DNA of 18,473 bases from Actinomycetota bacterium (GCA_947472655.1 CANJCG010000017.1:1-18473); one strand, 5' to 3'; counted from the first letter of the stretch, positions 1-7,757 are shown. Translations and numbers: made by a program. The notes: generated by a model from the letters alone, not told the origin.

Positions 1-419
1 TCCAAGTCGATGCGCACCGGGCCTTCTTCAACCACAGTGGGCAACAAATCTTCAACATCACCGTGACGACGCATCACCGCTTTGATTCGTGCAAGTAACT
101 CGCGCGAAGAAAACGGCTTGGTTACATAGTCGTCTGCACCAAGTTCAAGGCCAACAACTTTGTCGACTTCACCATCTTTTGCCGACAGCATGATGATCGG
201 TACCGATGATTTTGTGCGAATGTGCTTGCACACTTCAGTGCCTGACAAACCCGGTAGCATCAAATCTAGCAACAGCAAATCAGCGCCATTGCGATCAAAG
301 AGTTCAATGGCTTTATTGCCATCAGCAGCTACTTCAACTTCGTAACCTTCGCGCTTCAACATAAAGGCAAGAGCCTCAGAAAACGACTCCTCGTCTTCCA
401 CGATCAATACCTTGGTCAT
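1..419 (-). CDS. regX3: Two-component response regulator, RegX3/PhoP type (3' part outside window)
   Basis: The first 139 residues are visible; the C-terminal DNA-binding part lies beyond the left edge. They form a receiver domain with acidic residues E8 and D9, phosphoacceptor D52 in LLLLDLMLPG, the switch S79 in IIMLSAKD and K101 in DYVTKPF, so it should be phosphorylatable. The ATG at 419-417 overlaps the stop of the kinase gene upstream (ATGA), with GGAGA about ten bases before it, so the two genes are translationally coupled. The kinase partner and the divergent phoU identify it as the phosphate regulator called RegX3 in mycobacteria and PhoP in Streptomyces. The winged-helix output domain is expected from the family and is not visible. 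Confidence 0.9.
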   Translation of the reverse strand, partial: MTKVLIVEDEESFSEALAFMLKREGYEVEVAADGNKAIELFDRNGADLLLLDLMLPGLSGTEVCKHIRTKSSVPIIMLSAKDGEVDKVVGLELGADDYVTKPFSSRELLARIKAVMRRHGDVEDLLPTVVEEGPVRIDL

Positions 420-1525
420 GAGCGAGAATCTCCGTTCATTGTTGGTATCTCTACGATAATGGCTTCCGTGGTCGGATTCTCGTCAACCGCTTCAGTGAAG
501 GTTGGAAGCCGCAAGGTAAATGAAGAACCGACTCCAACTTCAGACCACACGGCACACTCGCCGCCGTGGTTTTGGCACACATGCTTCACGATTGCAAGGC
601 CCAGACCAGTGCCTCCGGTCACCCGTGAGCGAGCTGGATCAACACGGTAAAAACGTTCGAAAACTCGATCAAGATCGTTTGCTGCAATTCCGATGCCCTG
701 ATCCTTGACCATGATCTCGACGATGGAATTCACTTCACGCGTATGAATCGCAACACTGGTGCCATCTGACGAATAGGCAATTGCGTTAACCAATAAGTTG
801 CGCACCGCGGTTTGCAGTTGGTCGGAATCGGCGAACACGAAAGTTGGCGCATCGGATGCGACAACGAGCGATATCCCCTTGTCTTCGGCAATCATCCGAA
901 CGTCTTCGACTGCGTGTTGCACAACATCATCGATATCAACGACGCTTGAGTGTGCCAACGGATCATCGCCCTGCAGTCGCGAAAGGTCGATGATGTCCTG
1001 AACGAGGTGTCCTAACCGAGTCGCTTCCATTTGCATACGCGATGCGAAGTGGCGTACCTGCTCTGGATCCTCACTGGCCGATTGAACTGCTTCAGCAAGA
1101 ACCGACAAGGCGCCAACTGGAGTTTTTAACTCGTGGCTGATGTTTGCAACAAAATCTCGTCGAACTGCATCGACTCGGCGTTCTTCAGCCAAATCATCGA
1201 TAAGTACCAAGATTGCGCCCGTGCCTAGGTCTGCAACCCGCACGCGGAGTTCCAACATTTCACGACCAAGGGGTGGTCGGCGGACTCGCATCTCTTCTTC
1301 GCGCGATTCACCATCGCCTGCCACTGCATGAACCAACTTGGCGATGTCTCGCACAGTCATGACATTGCGGTTCACGAGACCAAGAGCTGAAGCCTTCTGG
1401 CTAGCACGAAGAACATTGCCATCTTGATCTGCCACGATCGAGCACGAAGGCAGAACCGCAAGGATTCGCTCTACCTCATCAGGGATCTCTTTAATTTCAG
1501 AGTGTGGACCTTCGGTGTGCTCCAT
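416..1525 (-). CDS. senX3: SenX3/PhoR-type sensor histidine kinase without a membrane segment
   Basis: Phosphate sensor kinase that should phosphorylate the overlapping response regulator. With the ATG at 1525 it has 369 residues. A PAS-like segment (about residues 15-115, starting near PDEVERILAVLP) is followed by the HisKA helix with phosphoacceptor H131 in NISHELKTP. The ATPase domain follows, with an N box around N247 in RNLLVNAIAY, a G1 box DQGIGI, an F box FERFYR and a G2 box GGTGLGLA near 304-311. Mycobacterial SenX3 and Streptomyces PhoR carry N-terminal transmembrane helices. None is present here, and an in-frame TGA sits just before the furthest possible start (TTG at 1582). GTG at 1546 is another possible start. 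I chose the ATG because TAAATT lies seven bases upstream, which fits a leaderless transcript; no Shine-Dalgarno sequence is visible at any of the three starts. Confidence 0.88.
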   Translation of the reverse strand: MEHTEGPHSEIKEIPDEVERILAVLPSCSIVADQDGNVLRASQKASALGLVNRNVMTVRDIAKLVHAVAGDGESREEEMRVRRPPLGREMLELRVRVADLGTGAILVLIDDLAEERRVDAVRRDFVANISHELKTPVGALSVLAEAVQSASEDPEQVRHFASRMQMEATRLGHLVQDIIDLSRLQGDDPLAHSSVVDIDDVVQHAVEDVRMIAEDKGISLVVASDAPTFVFADSDQLQTAVRNLLVNAIAYSSDGTSVAIHTREVNSIVEIMVKDQGIGIAANDLDRVFERFYRVDPARSRVTGGTGLGLAIVKHVCQNHGGECAVWSEVGVGSSFTLRLPTFTEAVDENPTTEAIIVEIPTMNGDSRS

Positions 1526-1532
1526 CCGAAGC

Positions 1533-1538
1533 AATTTA
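1533..1538 (-). promoter_or_regulatory. Possible -10 element for senX3 (TAAATT)
   Basis: On the minus strand TAAATT fits the TANNNT pattern and lies seven bases before the ATG at 1525, as expected for a leaderless actinobacterial transcript. A rival arrangement is TATCCT (1558-1553), with TTGTTC 18 bases further upstream and the GTG at 1546 six bases downstream. No -35 element stands out for the first choice. This is inference from spacing only. Confidence 0.3.
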
Positions 1539-1617
1539 CTTGTCACATCGAGAGGATATGGAGGCCAGGGGCGTCTGAACAATCAATAGGCGCCAACGCT
1601 TCGATCTTTCGCTCAGG

Positions 1618-1670
1618 GTTCATCTGACCCACTGGCCATTCACTTCACCTTTATGTGACGTTCAACCTTT
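1618..1670. promoter_or_regulatory. PHO-box-like repeats between senX3 and phoU
   Basis: Units resembling the Streptomyces PHO box GTTCACC occur here: GTTCATCTGAC (1618-1628), then three contiguous 11-mers ATTCACTTCAC (1638-1648), CTTTATGTGAC (1649-1659) and GTTCAACCTTT (1660-1670). Overlapping them is TTCACCTTTATGTGAC (1644-1659), containing TCAC-N6-GTGA, which recurs with one mismatch before ppk. Streptomyces phoU and phoRP are also divergent and share a PHO-box region bound by PhoP, so binding by the local RegX3-type regulator, affecting both directions, is the natural reading. The repeat match is visible; the binding is inferred. Confidence 0.6.
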
Positions 1671-1740
1671 AGCCATGTTGTTACCCAAGAGTGAGCCTAT
1701 GGGGACATATGCTCCACGCCGAAGGGGGTTTGTCCTACCC

Positions 1741-2394
1741 ATGGCATACGCAGATGATTTAGAAGCCGTAAACGCGCGGTTGGTGGAAGTTGCCGAGCTC
1801 GTGGGATCCGCCATGTTCATGGCTACCCAATCCCTGCTGAACGCCGATAATGACTTGGCTCAGAATGTTATCGCCCAAGATGAGCGCATTGACATTCTCA
1901 CCTCTGAAATCGAAGAGCTCTGCGTTGATCTGATCTCAGATCAACACCCCACCGATCGTGATCTGCGCATTCTCATCGGATCCCTTCGAATAGCTGCATC
2001 CCTTGAGCGCATGGGTGACCTTGCTTCTCATGTGGCTAAACAGGCCCGCATGCGGTTTCCTAGCCCGGTGGTCCCTGAAGAACTTCGCAGTACGTTTGAG
2101 GAAATGGGAACGCTAGCCCAGGCAATTGTCACCAAGACTGCTCAAGTTATTGCCACGAAAGACCTTTCTCTGGCCACCGATATCGCTGGTCACGATGAAG
2201 ACGTCGATCGCCTCCACCTAGAGCTCTTTCGAGCAGTACTTTCTCCCACTTGGCACAATGGGGTGGAAACAGCGATCGACATCACCCTGCTTTCGCGTTA
2301 CTACGAGCGGTATGCCGACCATGCCGTTTCTGTTACTCGGCGCCTAATCACCATCATGACGGGGGATCCATACGTCGGGGTCACCCTGATTTAG
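1741..2394 (+). CDS. phoU: Phosphate signalling protein PhoU
   Basis: Cytoplasmic regulator that, in the family, links the Pst phosphate transporter to the phosphate sensor kinase and holds the Pho response off when phosphate is plentiful. The 217 residues form two PhoU helical repeats, each with its acidic metal-binding motif: ERMGDLASHVAK in the first and ERYADHAVSVTRR in the second. Length matches mycobacterial PhoY proteins. The start at 1741 is preferred because MAYADDLEAVNARL aligns with the usual family N-terminus and AAGGGGG lies at 1722-1728, although the 12-base spacing is long. An in-frame ATG at 1675 would add 22 residues and sits only 15 bases after the PHO-like motif, so a leaderless longer form is possible. 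No pst transporter genes lie within the window. Confidence 0.93.
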   Translation: MAYADDLEAVNARLVEVAELVGSAMFMATQSLLNADNDLAQNVIAQDERIDILTSEIEELCVDLISDQHPTDRDLRILIGSLRIAASLERMGDLASHVAKQARMRFPSPVVPEELRSTFEEMGTLAQAIVTKTAQVIATKDLSLATDIAGHDEDVDRLHLELFRAVLSPTWHNGVETAIDITLLSRYYERYADHAVSVTRRLITIMTGDPYVGVTLI

Positions 2395-2395
2395 C

Positions 2396-2412
2396 CCTGA
2401 CCGTTTGTCAGG
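2396..2412 (+). terminator. Short hairpin after phoU, weak terminator at best
   Basis: CCTGAC and GTCAGG form a perfect six-base stem around a five-base loop, two bases after the phoU stop. No run of T follows, so it is not a standard intrinsic terminator. It might attenuate transcription into mshA or stabilise the phoU 3' end. Confidence 0.3.
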
Positions 2413-2465
2413 TTCGAGGCTTTGTGTAAGGCTGCCCTCACGAGAAATCGTTGAGGGAGGTGAAA

Positions 2466-3764
2466 ATGAGCGTCAGCGCGATACGACCACATCGGAAAGT
2501 GCCCAAGCGGGTGGCTTTGCTGTCGATTCATACTTCGCCCCTTGACCAGCCTGGCACCGGCGATGCCGGCGGAATGAACGTCTATGTGCTGGAGACCGCG
2601 AAACAACTCGCACATGCTGGCATTGAAGTCGAAGTCTTCACCCGAGCCACTCGTTCAAATCATGAGTCCGTGATTGAAATTGCTCCCGGAATTTTGGTGC
2701 GCCATGTGACAGCCGGTCCATTTGAGGGACTCCGCAAAGAAGACTTACCTGGCCAACTCTGTGCTGTGACATCGGGGGTTTTACGTGCCGAAGCAGCGCG
2801 CCCCGAAGGTTGGTTCGACTTGATTCATTCTCATTATTGGCTCTCGGGCCAGGTCGGCTGGTTGGCCTCTGAACGCTGGGGAGTGCCGTTAGTTCACACA
2901 ATGCACACGATGGCGAAGGTCAAAAATGCAGATTTGGCTTTTGGCGATAAGCCAGAGCCGCATGGTCGCGTCATCGGTGAAGAACAGGTTGTGGAAGCCG
3001 CAACTCGACTCATCGCAAACACCAACGATGAGGCAGATCAACTCATTAATTTATACGGCGCAAACCCAAACCACGTCGATGTGGTGCATCCCGGCGTAGA
3101 CCTTTCGTTGTTTTCACCTGGTAATCAAATCAATTCCCGAGCGCGCTTGGGTGTCGCAGCAGATGCACTTTTGTTGCTCTTTGTTGGGCGCATCCAGCCG
3201 CTCAAGGCTCCTGATGTGCTGTTACGGGCCGCGGCAGAAATGGTGCATGCCAATCCTGAGCTGCGCTCGCGCTTGCTTGTCGTGATTGCTGGCGGACCTT
3301 CTGGTTCTGGCCTTGACCGCCCAACTTCGCTAGTCGATCTGGCCAACGAACTTGGTATCACTGACCTTGTTCGCTTTGAACCACCAACTGATCGAGCAAC
3401 GCTTGTCGATTGGTTTCGCGCTGCTGACCTTACCGTTGTGCCTTCGTATTCAGAATCTTTTGGTCTGGTCGCAATTGAATCTCAAGCATGTGGAACGCCA
3501 GTTGTCGCTGCGGCTGTTGGAGGATTACACACTGCCATCGCGAACAATTCAAGCGGCGTGTTGATAGACGGTCACAATCCTGCTGACTATGCAGCAGTGA
3601 TGCATTCGCTGTTACAAGACCGACGGCAACTAGAAATTCTGCAGCTCGGCGCACGGCGACATGCTGAAAATTTTGGATGGCAAGCCACTGTTCACGGACT
3701 TCTTGATTCATATTCACTTGCGATTGCAGACTATGCAATGCGCACAACAAGCGTTGCACTGTAA
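2466..3764 (+). CDS. mshA: D-inositol-3-phosphate glycosyltransferase MshA
   Basis: First committed enzyme of mycothiol biosynthesis: it transfers N-acetylglucosamine from UDP-GlcNAc to 1D-myo-inositol 3-phosphate in the cytoplasm. The 432 residues show a GT-B, family GT4 retaining glycosyltransferase. The N-terminal MshA signature PGTGDAGGMNVYV is at residues 29-41, HSHYW lies in the first Rossmann domain, and the second domain opens with LLFVGRIQPLKAPD. The nucleotide-sugar EX7E motif runs from E330 to E338 in ESFGLVAIE. The ATG at 2466 follows a strong Shine-Dalgarno AGGGAGGTG; the upstream in-frame TTG at 2451 is rejected because it would place the ribosome site inside the gene. The downstream ybjN-like gene and gpmA match the mshA neighbourhood of mycobacteria (Rv0486-Rv0489) and Streptomyces. 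Confidence 0.95.
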   Translation: MSVSAIRPHRKVPKRVALLSIHTSPLDQPGTGDAGGMNVYVLETAKQLAHAGIEVEVFTRATRSNHESVIEIAPGILVRHVTAGPFEGLRKEDLPGQLCAVTSGVLRAEAARPEGWFDLIHSHYWLSGQVGWLASERWGVPLVHTMHTMAKVKNADLAFGDKPEPHGRVIGEEQVVEAATRLIANTNDEADQLINLYGANPNHVDVVHPGVDLSLFSPGNQINSRARLGVAADALLLLFVGRIQPLKAPDVLLRAAAEMVHANPELRSRLLVVIAGGPSGSGLDRPTSLVDLANELGITDLVRFEPPTDRATLVDWFRAADLTVVPSYSESFGLVAIESQACGTPVVAAAVGGLHTAIANNSSGVLIDGHNPADYAAVMHSLLQDRRQLEILQLGARRHAENFGWQATVHGLLDSYSLAIADYAMRTTSVAL

Positions 3765-3777
3765 AGGTAATGCTTAC

Positions 3778-4281
3778 GTGACTGACAAAGTATCAGTGAG
3801 TGCTGACATTCGAAACTACCTTCAGCTCAACGAAATCGAATATGAAGAAATCGCTGGGCCAACTTTCGTCGTGACGCTTCCCGGCGTCAAGAAACTTAAA
3901 ACAAATGTCGCACTGCGAGTCGGAACACATGCGGTGTCAATTAGCGGATTCGTTGCTCGTTGCCCAGAAGAGAATGCCGATAAAGTTCACGCTTGGCTGC
4001 TTGAAAAGAATCGTCGGATGTACGGCGTCGCATTTTCCATTGATCAGTACGGTGACATTTATCTGACTGGCCGAGTTGCCCTTCGCGCCATCGATGATCA
4101 TGAACTCGACCGTCTGCTCGGCTCAGTTCTTGAATATGCAGACGAATCTTTCAACCCAATCCTTGAGCTTGGATTTCTGAGTGCAATGCAACGCGAGTGG
4201 GACTGGCGGATTTCTCGTGGCGAGCCAACGTTCAACCTAGAAGCGTGGCGGCACCTGCTTGAACATCCCAGTGAGCAATAA
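3778..4281 (+). CDS. YbjN-domain protein
   Basis: A 167-residue YbjN-family protein without signal peptide or membrane segment. The fold resembles type III secretion chaperones, and the biochemical role in actinobacteria is not settled. Its fixed place directly after mshA, as with Rv0487 in mycobacteria, suggests a link with mycothiol synthesis or with GpmA, but that is inference from context. The GTG at 3778 is chosen because AAAGG lies about ten bases before it and the gene then begins 13 bases after the mshA stop; an upstream extension in the same frame would overlap the end of mshA by some 100 bases. Recognisable segments include YEEIAGPTFVVTLPG near the N-terminus and YGDIYLTGRVAL in the second half. 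Confidence 0.85.
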   Translation: MTDKVSVSADIRNYLQLNEIEYEEIAGPTFVVTLPGVKKLKTNVALRVGTHAVSISGFVARCPEENADKVHAWLLEKNRRMYGVAFSIDQYGDIYLTGRVALRAIDDHELDRLLGSVLEYADESFNPILELGFLSAMQREWDWRISRGEPTFNLEAWRHLLEHPSEQ

Positions 4282-4308
4282 CTACGCCGTTACCGGCAAA
4301 ATAGGCCT

Positions 4309-5079
4309 ATGACAACCAGCCAGGCTCCTTACACCTTGATTCTGCTTCGGCACGGAGAAAGCGAATGGAACGCCAAGAACCTGTTCACCGGCTGGGTCGA
4401 TGTTGATTTGAACGAGAAGGGGCTGGCTGAGGCGAAGCGAGGCGGCGAGCTGCTTAAAGCGGCCAGAATTCTCCCCGATGTCGTACACACTTCACTTCTC
4501 AAGCGCGCTATCAAGACAAGTCAGATCGCACTTGAAGCAGCCGACCGCCATTGGATTCCTGTGGTTCGTAACTGGCGACTGAACGAACGTCACTACGGGG
4601 CTCTGCAGGGTAAAGACAAAGCACAGACTCTTGCCGAATATGGCGAAGAACAATTCATGCTCTGGCGTCGTTCATATGACACTCCGCCGCCGCCAATTGA
4701 TCCAAATAATGAGTGGGCTCAAACCCACGAAGTTCGGTATTCAAGCCTGCCTCCTGAAGCAGTGCCTGCAACCGAATGCCTCAAAGATGTTGTTGATCGT
4801 TTAATTCCTTATTGGGAAGACGTGATCGTTGCCGAAGATTTGCGCGCTGGTAAAACTGTGTTAATCGCTGCACACGGCAATTCACTTCGCGCGCTCGTGA
4901 AGCACCTCGACGGCATTTCCGATGCCGATATTGCCTCGCTCAATATTCCAACTGGGATCCCGCTGATCTATCACCTTGATGAAAATCTCAAACCCATTAC
5001 CCCGGGTGGGCAATATTTGGATCCTGAAGCGGCGGCAGCTGCAGCGGCAGCCGTGGCCGCCCAGGGGAAAAAGAAGTAG
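4309..5079 (+). CDS. gpmA: 2,3-bisphosphoglycerate-dependent phosphoglycerate mutase
   Basis: Glycolytic enzyme that interconverts 3- and 2-phosphoglycerate through a phosphohistidine. The 256 residues carry the catalytic LLRHGESEWN with H15, the dPGM-specific NLFTGWVDVDLNEKG, the LNERHYGALQG segment and the second catalytic histidine in AAHGNSLRAL. The C-terminus ends in an alanine-rich tail followed by QGKKK, slightly longer than usual and probably disordered. The start is 27 bases after the ybjN-like gene, with only a weak AGG upstream. It ends directly against the stop of the convergent DUF2516 gene. In mycobacteria gpm1 lies next to senX3-regX3, as it does here once phoU, mshA and ybjN are counted. 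Confidence 0.96.
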   Translation: MTTSQAPYTLILLRHGESEWNAKNLFTGWVDVDLNEKGLAEAKRGGELLKAARILPDVVHTSLLKRAIKTSQIALEAADRHWIPVVRNWRLNERHYGALQGKDKAQTLAEYGEEQFMLWRRSYDTPPPPIDPNNEWAQTHEVRYSSLPPEAVPATECLKDVVDRLIPYWEDVIVAEDLRAGKTVLIAAHGNSLRALVKHLDGISDADIASLNIPTGIPLIYHLDENLKPITPGGQYLDPEAAAAAAAAVAAQGKKK

Positions 5080-5397
5080 CTACCAGCGATTATTTAAAAT
5101 CTCTTGGATGCGCGGTCGCACATCGAAGAGATACACCAGCGACGCTACAAGCCCCGCAATACCAAAGAGTCCTAGCGGATCTTGGAAGATCAGACCAGCA
5201 AGAGCAGAAATTCCCGTCAAGATCAGCCACAAGGACTTGGATTGGCGGCCTACCGCGGCGAATGCTTGCGCCGGCCTACGAACGCAATCGACAAAGGCAT
5301 AGACCTTTATCCCCAAAAAAAGCACCCAAAGAATCAAGATCACAATGTTTTGCACCTGAAAGAACACCACCTCAAGGTAACTGATGGCCAAGACCAT
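5080..5397 (-). CDS. DUF2516 family membrane protein
   Basis: A 105-residue hydrophobic protein with a long N-terminal segment (about residues 14-37, ending FVDC) and a second hydrophobic region (about 57-92) broken near QDPLG, giving two or three membrane helices. The C-terminus is charged: DVRPRIQEIL then NNRW. It matches the actinobacterial DUF2516 family, for which no function is established to my knowledge. The stop codon abuts that of gpmA, the two forming TAGCTA, so the convergent genes have no space between them. The ATG at 5397 has no convincing Shine-Dalgarno sequence and lies 18 bases from the divergent dtd start. Confidence 0.82.
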   Translation of the reverse strand: MVLAISYLEVVFFQVQNIVILILWVLFLGIKVYAFVDCVRRPAQAFAAVGRQSKSLWLILTGISALAGLIFQDPLGLFGIAGLVASLVYLFDVRPRIQEILNNRW

Positions 5398-5415
5398 TCA
5401 TGACAGGGTGGGTAC

Positions 5416-5865
5416 ATGAGAGCGCTAGTGCAAAGAGCCCTAGGGGCAACCGTCACTGTTGATGGTGAAGTCCTTGGAAGTTTCATAGGCTCTGGACTAG
5501 TGGTGCTCATTGGAGTAACCCACACAGATGAGGCAGCAACAGCACACAGACTGGCAGAAAAAATCTACAACTTGCGCATCTTTGCTGGCGCCACGGGTGA
5601 GGTTTCAGCTAGTGATCTTGATGCGCCTTTGCTCGTGATTAGCCAATTCACGTTGTACGCGGATACTAAAAAAGGTCGGCGGCCCAGCTGGGATGCCGCG
5701 GCGCCTGCACCCATTGCCGAACCCCTCGTTCAAGAATGCATTGATGCACTGCGCCTTCTTGGCGCAAAAGTTGAAACAGGAAAGTTCGGTGCAGATATGA
5801 AAGTGAACTTCACCAATGACGGCCCCATCACCATCTTGCTGGAGCTGGATCCTCAACTGCCGTAA
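5416..5865 (+). CDS. dtd: D-aminoacyl-tRNA deacylase
   Basis: Proofreading enzyme that hydrolyses D-aminoacyl-tRNA (and glycyl-tRNA-Ala in the family), protecting translation from D-amino acids. All 149 residues are present, the usual length. Both signature motifs are intact: SQFTLYA at 76-82, and NDGPIT at 134-139, whose Gly-cisPro pair (G136-P137) enforces chirality. KKGRRPSW between them is also typical. The ATG at 5416 has AGGGTGGG upstream. Its last 38 bases overlap the 3' end of the convergent ygfZ gene. Confidence 0.95.
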   Translation: MRALVQRALGATVTVDGEVLGSFIGSGLVVLIGVTHTDEAATAHRLAEKIYNLRIFAGATGEVSASDLDAPLLVISQFTLYADTKKGRRPSWDAAAPAPIAEPLVQECIDALRLLGAKVETGKFGADMKVNFTNDGPITILLELDPQLP

Positions 5866-6784
5866 TCACGATCGAGTCATGTTCTACAAGGAGTTCTTCA
5901 CCCACGCCAACATTGCGTTTCAACATCACTAGGGCAATTATTCCCTCTTCGTAATGACGAACTGCCGTGCCAACCCAACCAACGCTCTTGCCATTGAGTG
6001 AGATCACATCACCATGCACGGGTAGTTCTTCGGTTGAACCATCAAGGTGGATGAGAGCGAGGCGCCGAGGCGGCTGGCCGAGATTGTTTACCTTAGCAAC
6101 CGTCTCTTGACCTCGATAGCAACCCTTTTGCAGATGAACTGCAGAGTTCAGCCAGTTAACTTCATTGGGAATCGTGCGGTGGTCCGTCTCGCAATTCATT
6201 CTCGGCATGCCGGCAGCAACACGCATCGCTTCTAGCGCCCAAGAGCCTGCCTGCGGTGCGGACTCGAGACGATCCTCGAGTTCAGCACGAGGAACGACAA
6301 CCTCTCGGCCAGTAAATCCTCGGGCTGCGAAAGGTTGCGGAACTAACCAACTTGGCAACTCAGGATCAACAACACCTATCGGCTCCCACACCACCGCGAA
6401 GTCACTACTGACGTCTGCAACTTCAACCCGCAACATGAAGCGCATGCGGTCTAGGTATGCCAAAAGTGTTTCAGCTTGACCGGGTTGGGCCACTATCCAA
6501 GCGGTGTCACCGTCGTCAACAATGTGGAGTTCGTACTCAACGTGCCCGTTGGGACTCAGGATCAGCGCCAATGCGCTCTCCCCCGGCTTCAGTGCATTAA
6601 CGAGTTGCGTCGTGAGGTCATTAAGCCAACTCAACCGATCTGGCCCAGTAACCGTCAAAACACTTCTATTGCTCAAGTCGACAATGCCAATGCCTTGGGC
6701 AAGTAAGCGCTGCTCACTAAGGGGATCACCACAATGCCAAGGCATGCCTTGGTCAAAAATTATTTCCGACGGGGCAACGCGCAT
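5828..6784 (-). CDS. ygfZ: YgfZ/GcvT-fold folate-binding protein
   Basis: Tetrahydrofolate-dependent protein of the YgfZ/IBA57 type, involved in assembly or repair of certain iron-sulfur enzymes. The 318 residues show the GcvT-like fold and the diagnostic KGCYRGQE at 220-227, including the conserved cysteine. The start at 6784 is supported by AAGGA seven bases upstream; its ATG shares one base with the nur stop (TGATG), so translation is coupled. A longer start inside nur is less likely. The 3' end runs 38 bases into the convergent dtd gene. Confidence 0.93.
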   Translation of the reverse strand: MRVAPSEIIFDQGMPWHCGDPLSEQRLLAQGIGIVDLSNRSVLTVTGPDRLSWLNDLTTQLVNALKPGESALALILSPNGHVEYELHIVDDGDTAWIVAQPGQAETLLAYLDRMRFMLRVEVADVSSDFAVVWEPIGVVDPELPSWLVPQPFAARGFTGREVVVPRAELEDRLESAPQAGSWALEAMRVAAGMPRMNCETDHRTIPNEVNWLNSAVHLQKGCYRGQETVAKVNNLGQPPRRLALIHLDGSTEELPVHGDVISLNGKSVGWVGTAVRHYEEGIIALVMLKRNVGVGEELLVEHDSIVITAVEDPAPARW

Positions 6785-7227
6785 CAATTGTTCCTTAATA
6801 GGTCTTCGCCGAGTACACCAAAGCAAGATTCGCACTCGCCATGCATTGCCATATGCGAAATATCGGTCACGAACTTATGTTCTGACCGTAGCTCAGCAAT
6901 AAAGGCATCTGCGATGGCACTTGGAGCGCTTGAGACTGCTCCGCATGTGTCACACACTAAATGGATATGAATATCTTCATCAACAGCATGGTAGGTCGGG
7001 GCACCATGGCCGATGTGCGCGTGCGTAACAAGATCAACGTCTTCAAGCACTTCTAGGGTTCTGTACACGGTTGAAAGGTTGACTCCCGATGCAGTGCGCT
7101 GCACTTCAATCAAGATTTCTTCGGGTGTTCCGTGTCGTAAATGTTCAACGGCCTCGAGAACGAGTTGTCGTTGCGGAGTTATGCGAAAGCCATGAGTGCG
7201 AAGTCGCTGCTCCCAGTCTTTGTTCAC
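6784..7227 (-). CDS. nur: Fur-family metalloregulator, Nur (nickel) type
   Basis: DNA-binding repressor of the Fur family, 147 residues: an N-terminal winged helix (RITPQRQLVLEAV, then STVYRTLEVLE) and a C-terminal metal-binding dimer domain with CDTC and CESC pairs. It resembles Streptomyces Nur as I recall it, especially THAHIGHGAPTYH. The nickel-site histidines of Nur (H70, H72, H126) map to H69, H71 and H125. Of the second metal site (H33, H86, H88, H90), H32, H87 and H89 are kept, but the second ligand is D85. The GTG start overlaps the stop of the gene before it (GTGA), with GAGGAA six bases upstream. Zur is the main alternative, and metal specificity cannot be proven from sequence. Confidence 0.82.
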   Translation of the reverse strand: MNKDWEQRLRTHGFRITPQRQLVLEAVEHLRHGTPEEILIEVQRTASGVNLSTVYRTLEVLEDVDLVTHAHIGHGAPTYHAVDEDIHIHLVCDTCGAVSSAPSAIADAFIAELRSEHKFVTDISHMAMHGECESCFGVLGEDLLRNN

Positions 7228-7751
7228 GAAGTTTCCTCAGAGCGATGCAACGTGGCAGCAAGATGATTACTGACGGGCTGACCCATCGCACCCATATCGA
7301 ATGTCCACAGTAATTTACCTTCGACTAACCCGTAAAGCCGATGGCCTTCTGTGTATTCCTTCGCACTTTGGGTTCGAGCCACCAGATCCGTACGCATTTC
7401 AGCCCGCGCACCAGTAATCTGTGCCTGCTCAATTCCGGTGATTTCAACTTTGCCGTACCAAATTTCGGAATAGCCGGTGGGATGGGCAAGTTCCATTTCC
7501 AAATGGTTCTCTGGTCGCGGACGCACAAAACCAGATTCAGATGCGAGCGGCTGCACTCGATTGCCTTCGTCATCTAGCAGCCAGCTTCGCGACCAGTAGG
7601 TCAAGAATGGCCGTCCATCAGTGCTGAAACTTATCTCCTGACCAAAACGGAAATCCTTGATCGTGGGGTACTGACCGGTTCCAACACCGACCCAATGGCC
7701 AATCAGCCAAGAAATGGGAGCGAGCTCTGCGGCGGCGGTGTTTGCATCCAT
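7224..7751 (-). CDS. Nitrobindin-like heme-binding beta-barrel protein (UPF0678/THAP4 family)
   Basis: A 175-residue protein of the family once called fatty-acid-binding-like and now known as nitrobindins, ten-stranded beta barrels that bind ferric heme and may handle nitric oxide or peroxynitrite. The N-terminal signature GHWVGVGTGQYPTI is present at 18-31. The candidate proximal heme ligand is H163 in SNHLAATL near the C-terminus. No signal peptide, so cytoplasmic. It overlaps nur by four bases and follows the microprotein by six, which makes a tight operon. The actual ligand in this protein is not known. Confidence 0.88.
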   Translation of the reverse strand: MDANTAAAELAPISWLIGHWVGVGTGQYPTIKDFRFGQEISFSTDGRPFLTYWSRSWLLDDEGNRVQPLASESGFVRPRPENHLEMELAHPTGYSEIWYGKVEITGIEQAQITGARAEMRTDLVARTQSAKEYTEGHRLYGLVEGKLLWTFDMGAMGQPVSNHLAATLHRSEETS

Positions 7752-7757
7752 TGATTT

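Noticed and set aside
3430..3759. 109-codon open frame on the minus strand inside mshA
   Set aside because: Lies opposite the conserved EX7E region of MshA, and its protein sequence has no family features.
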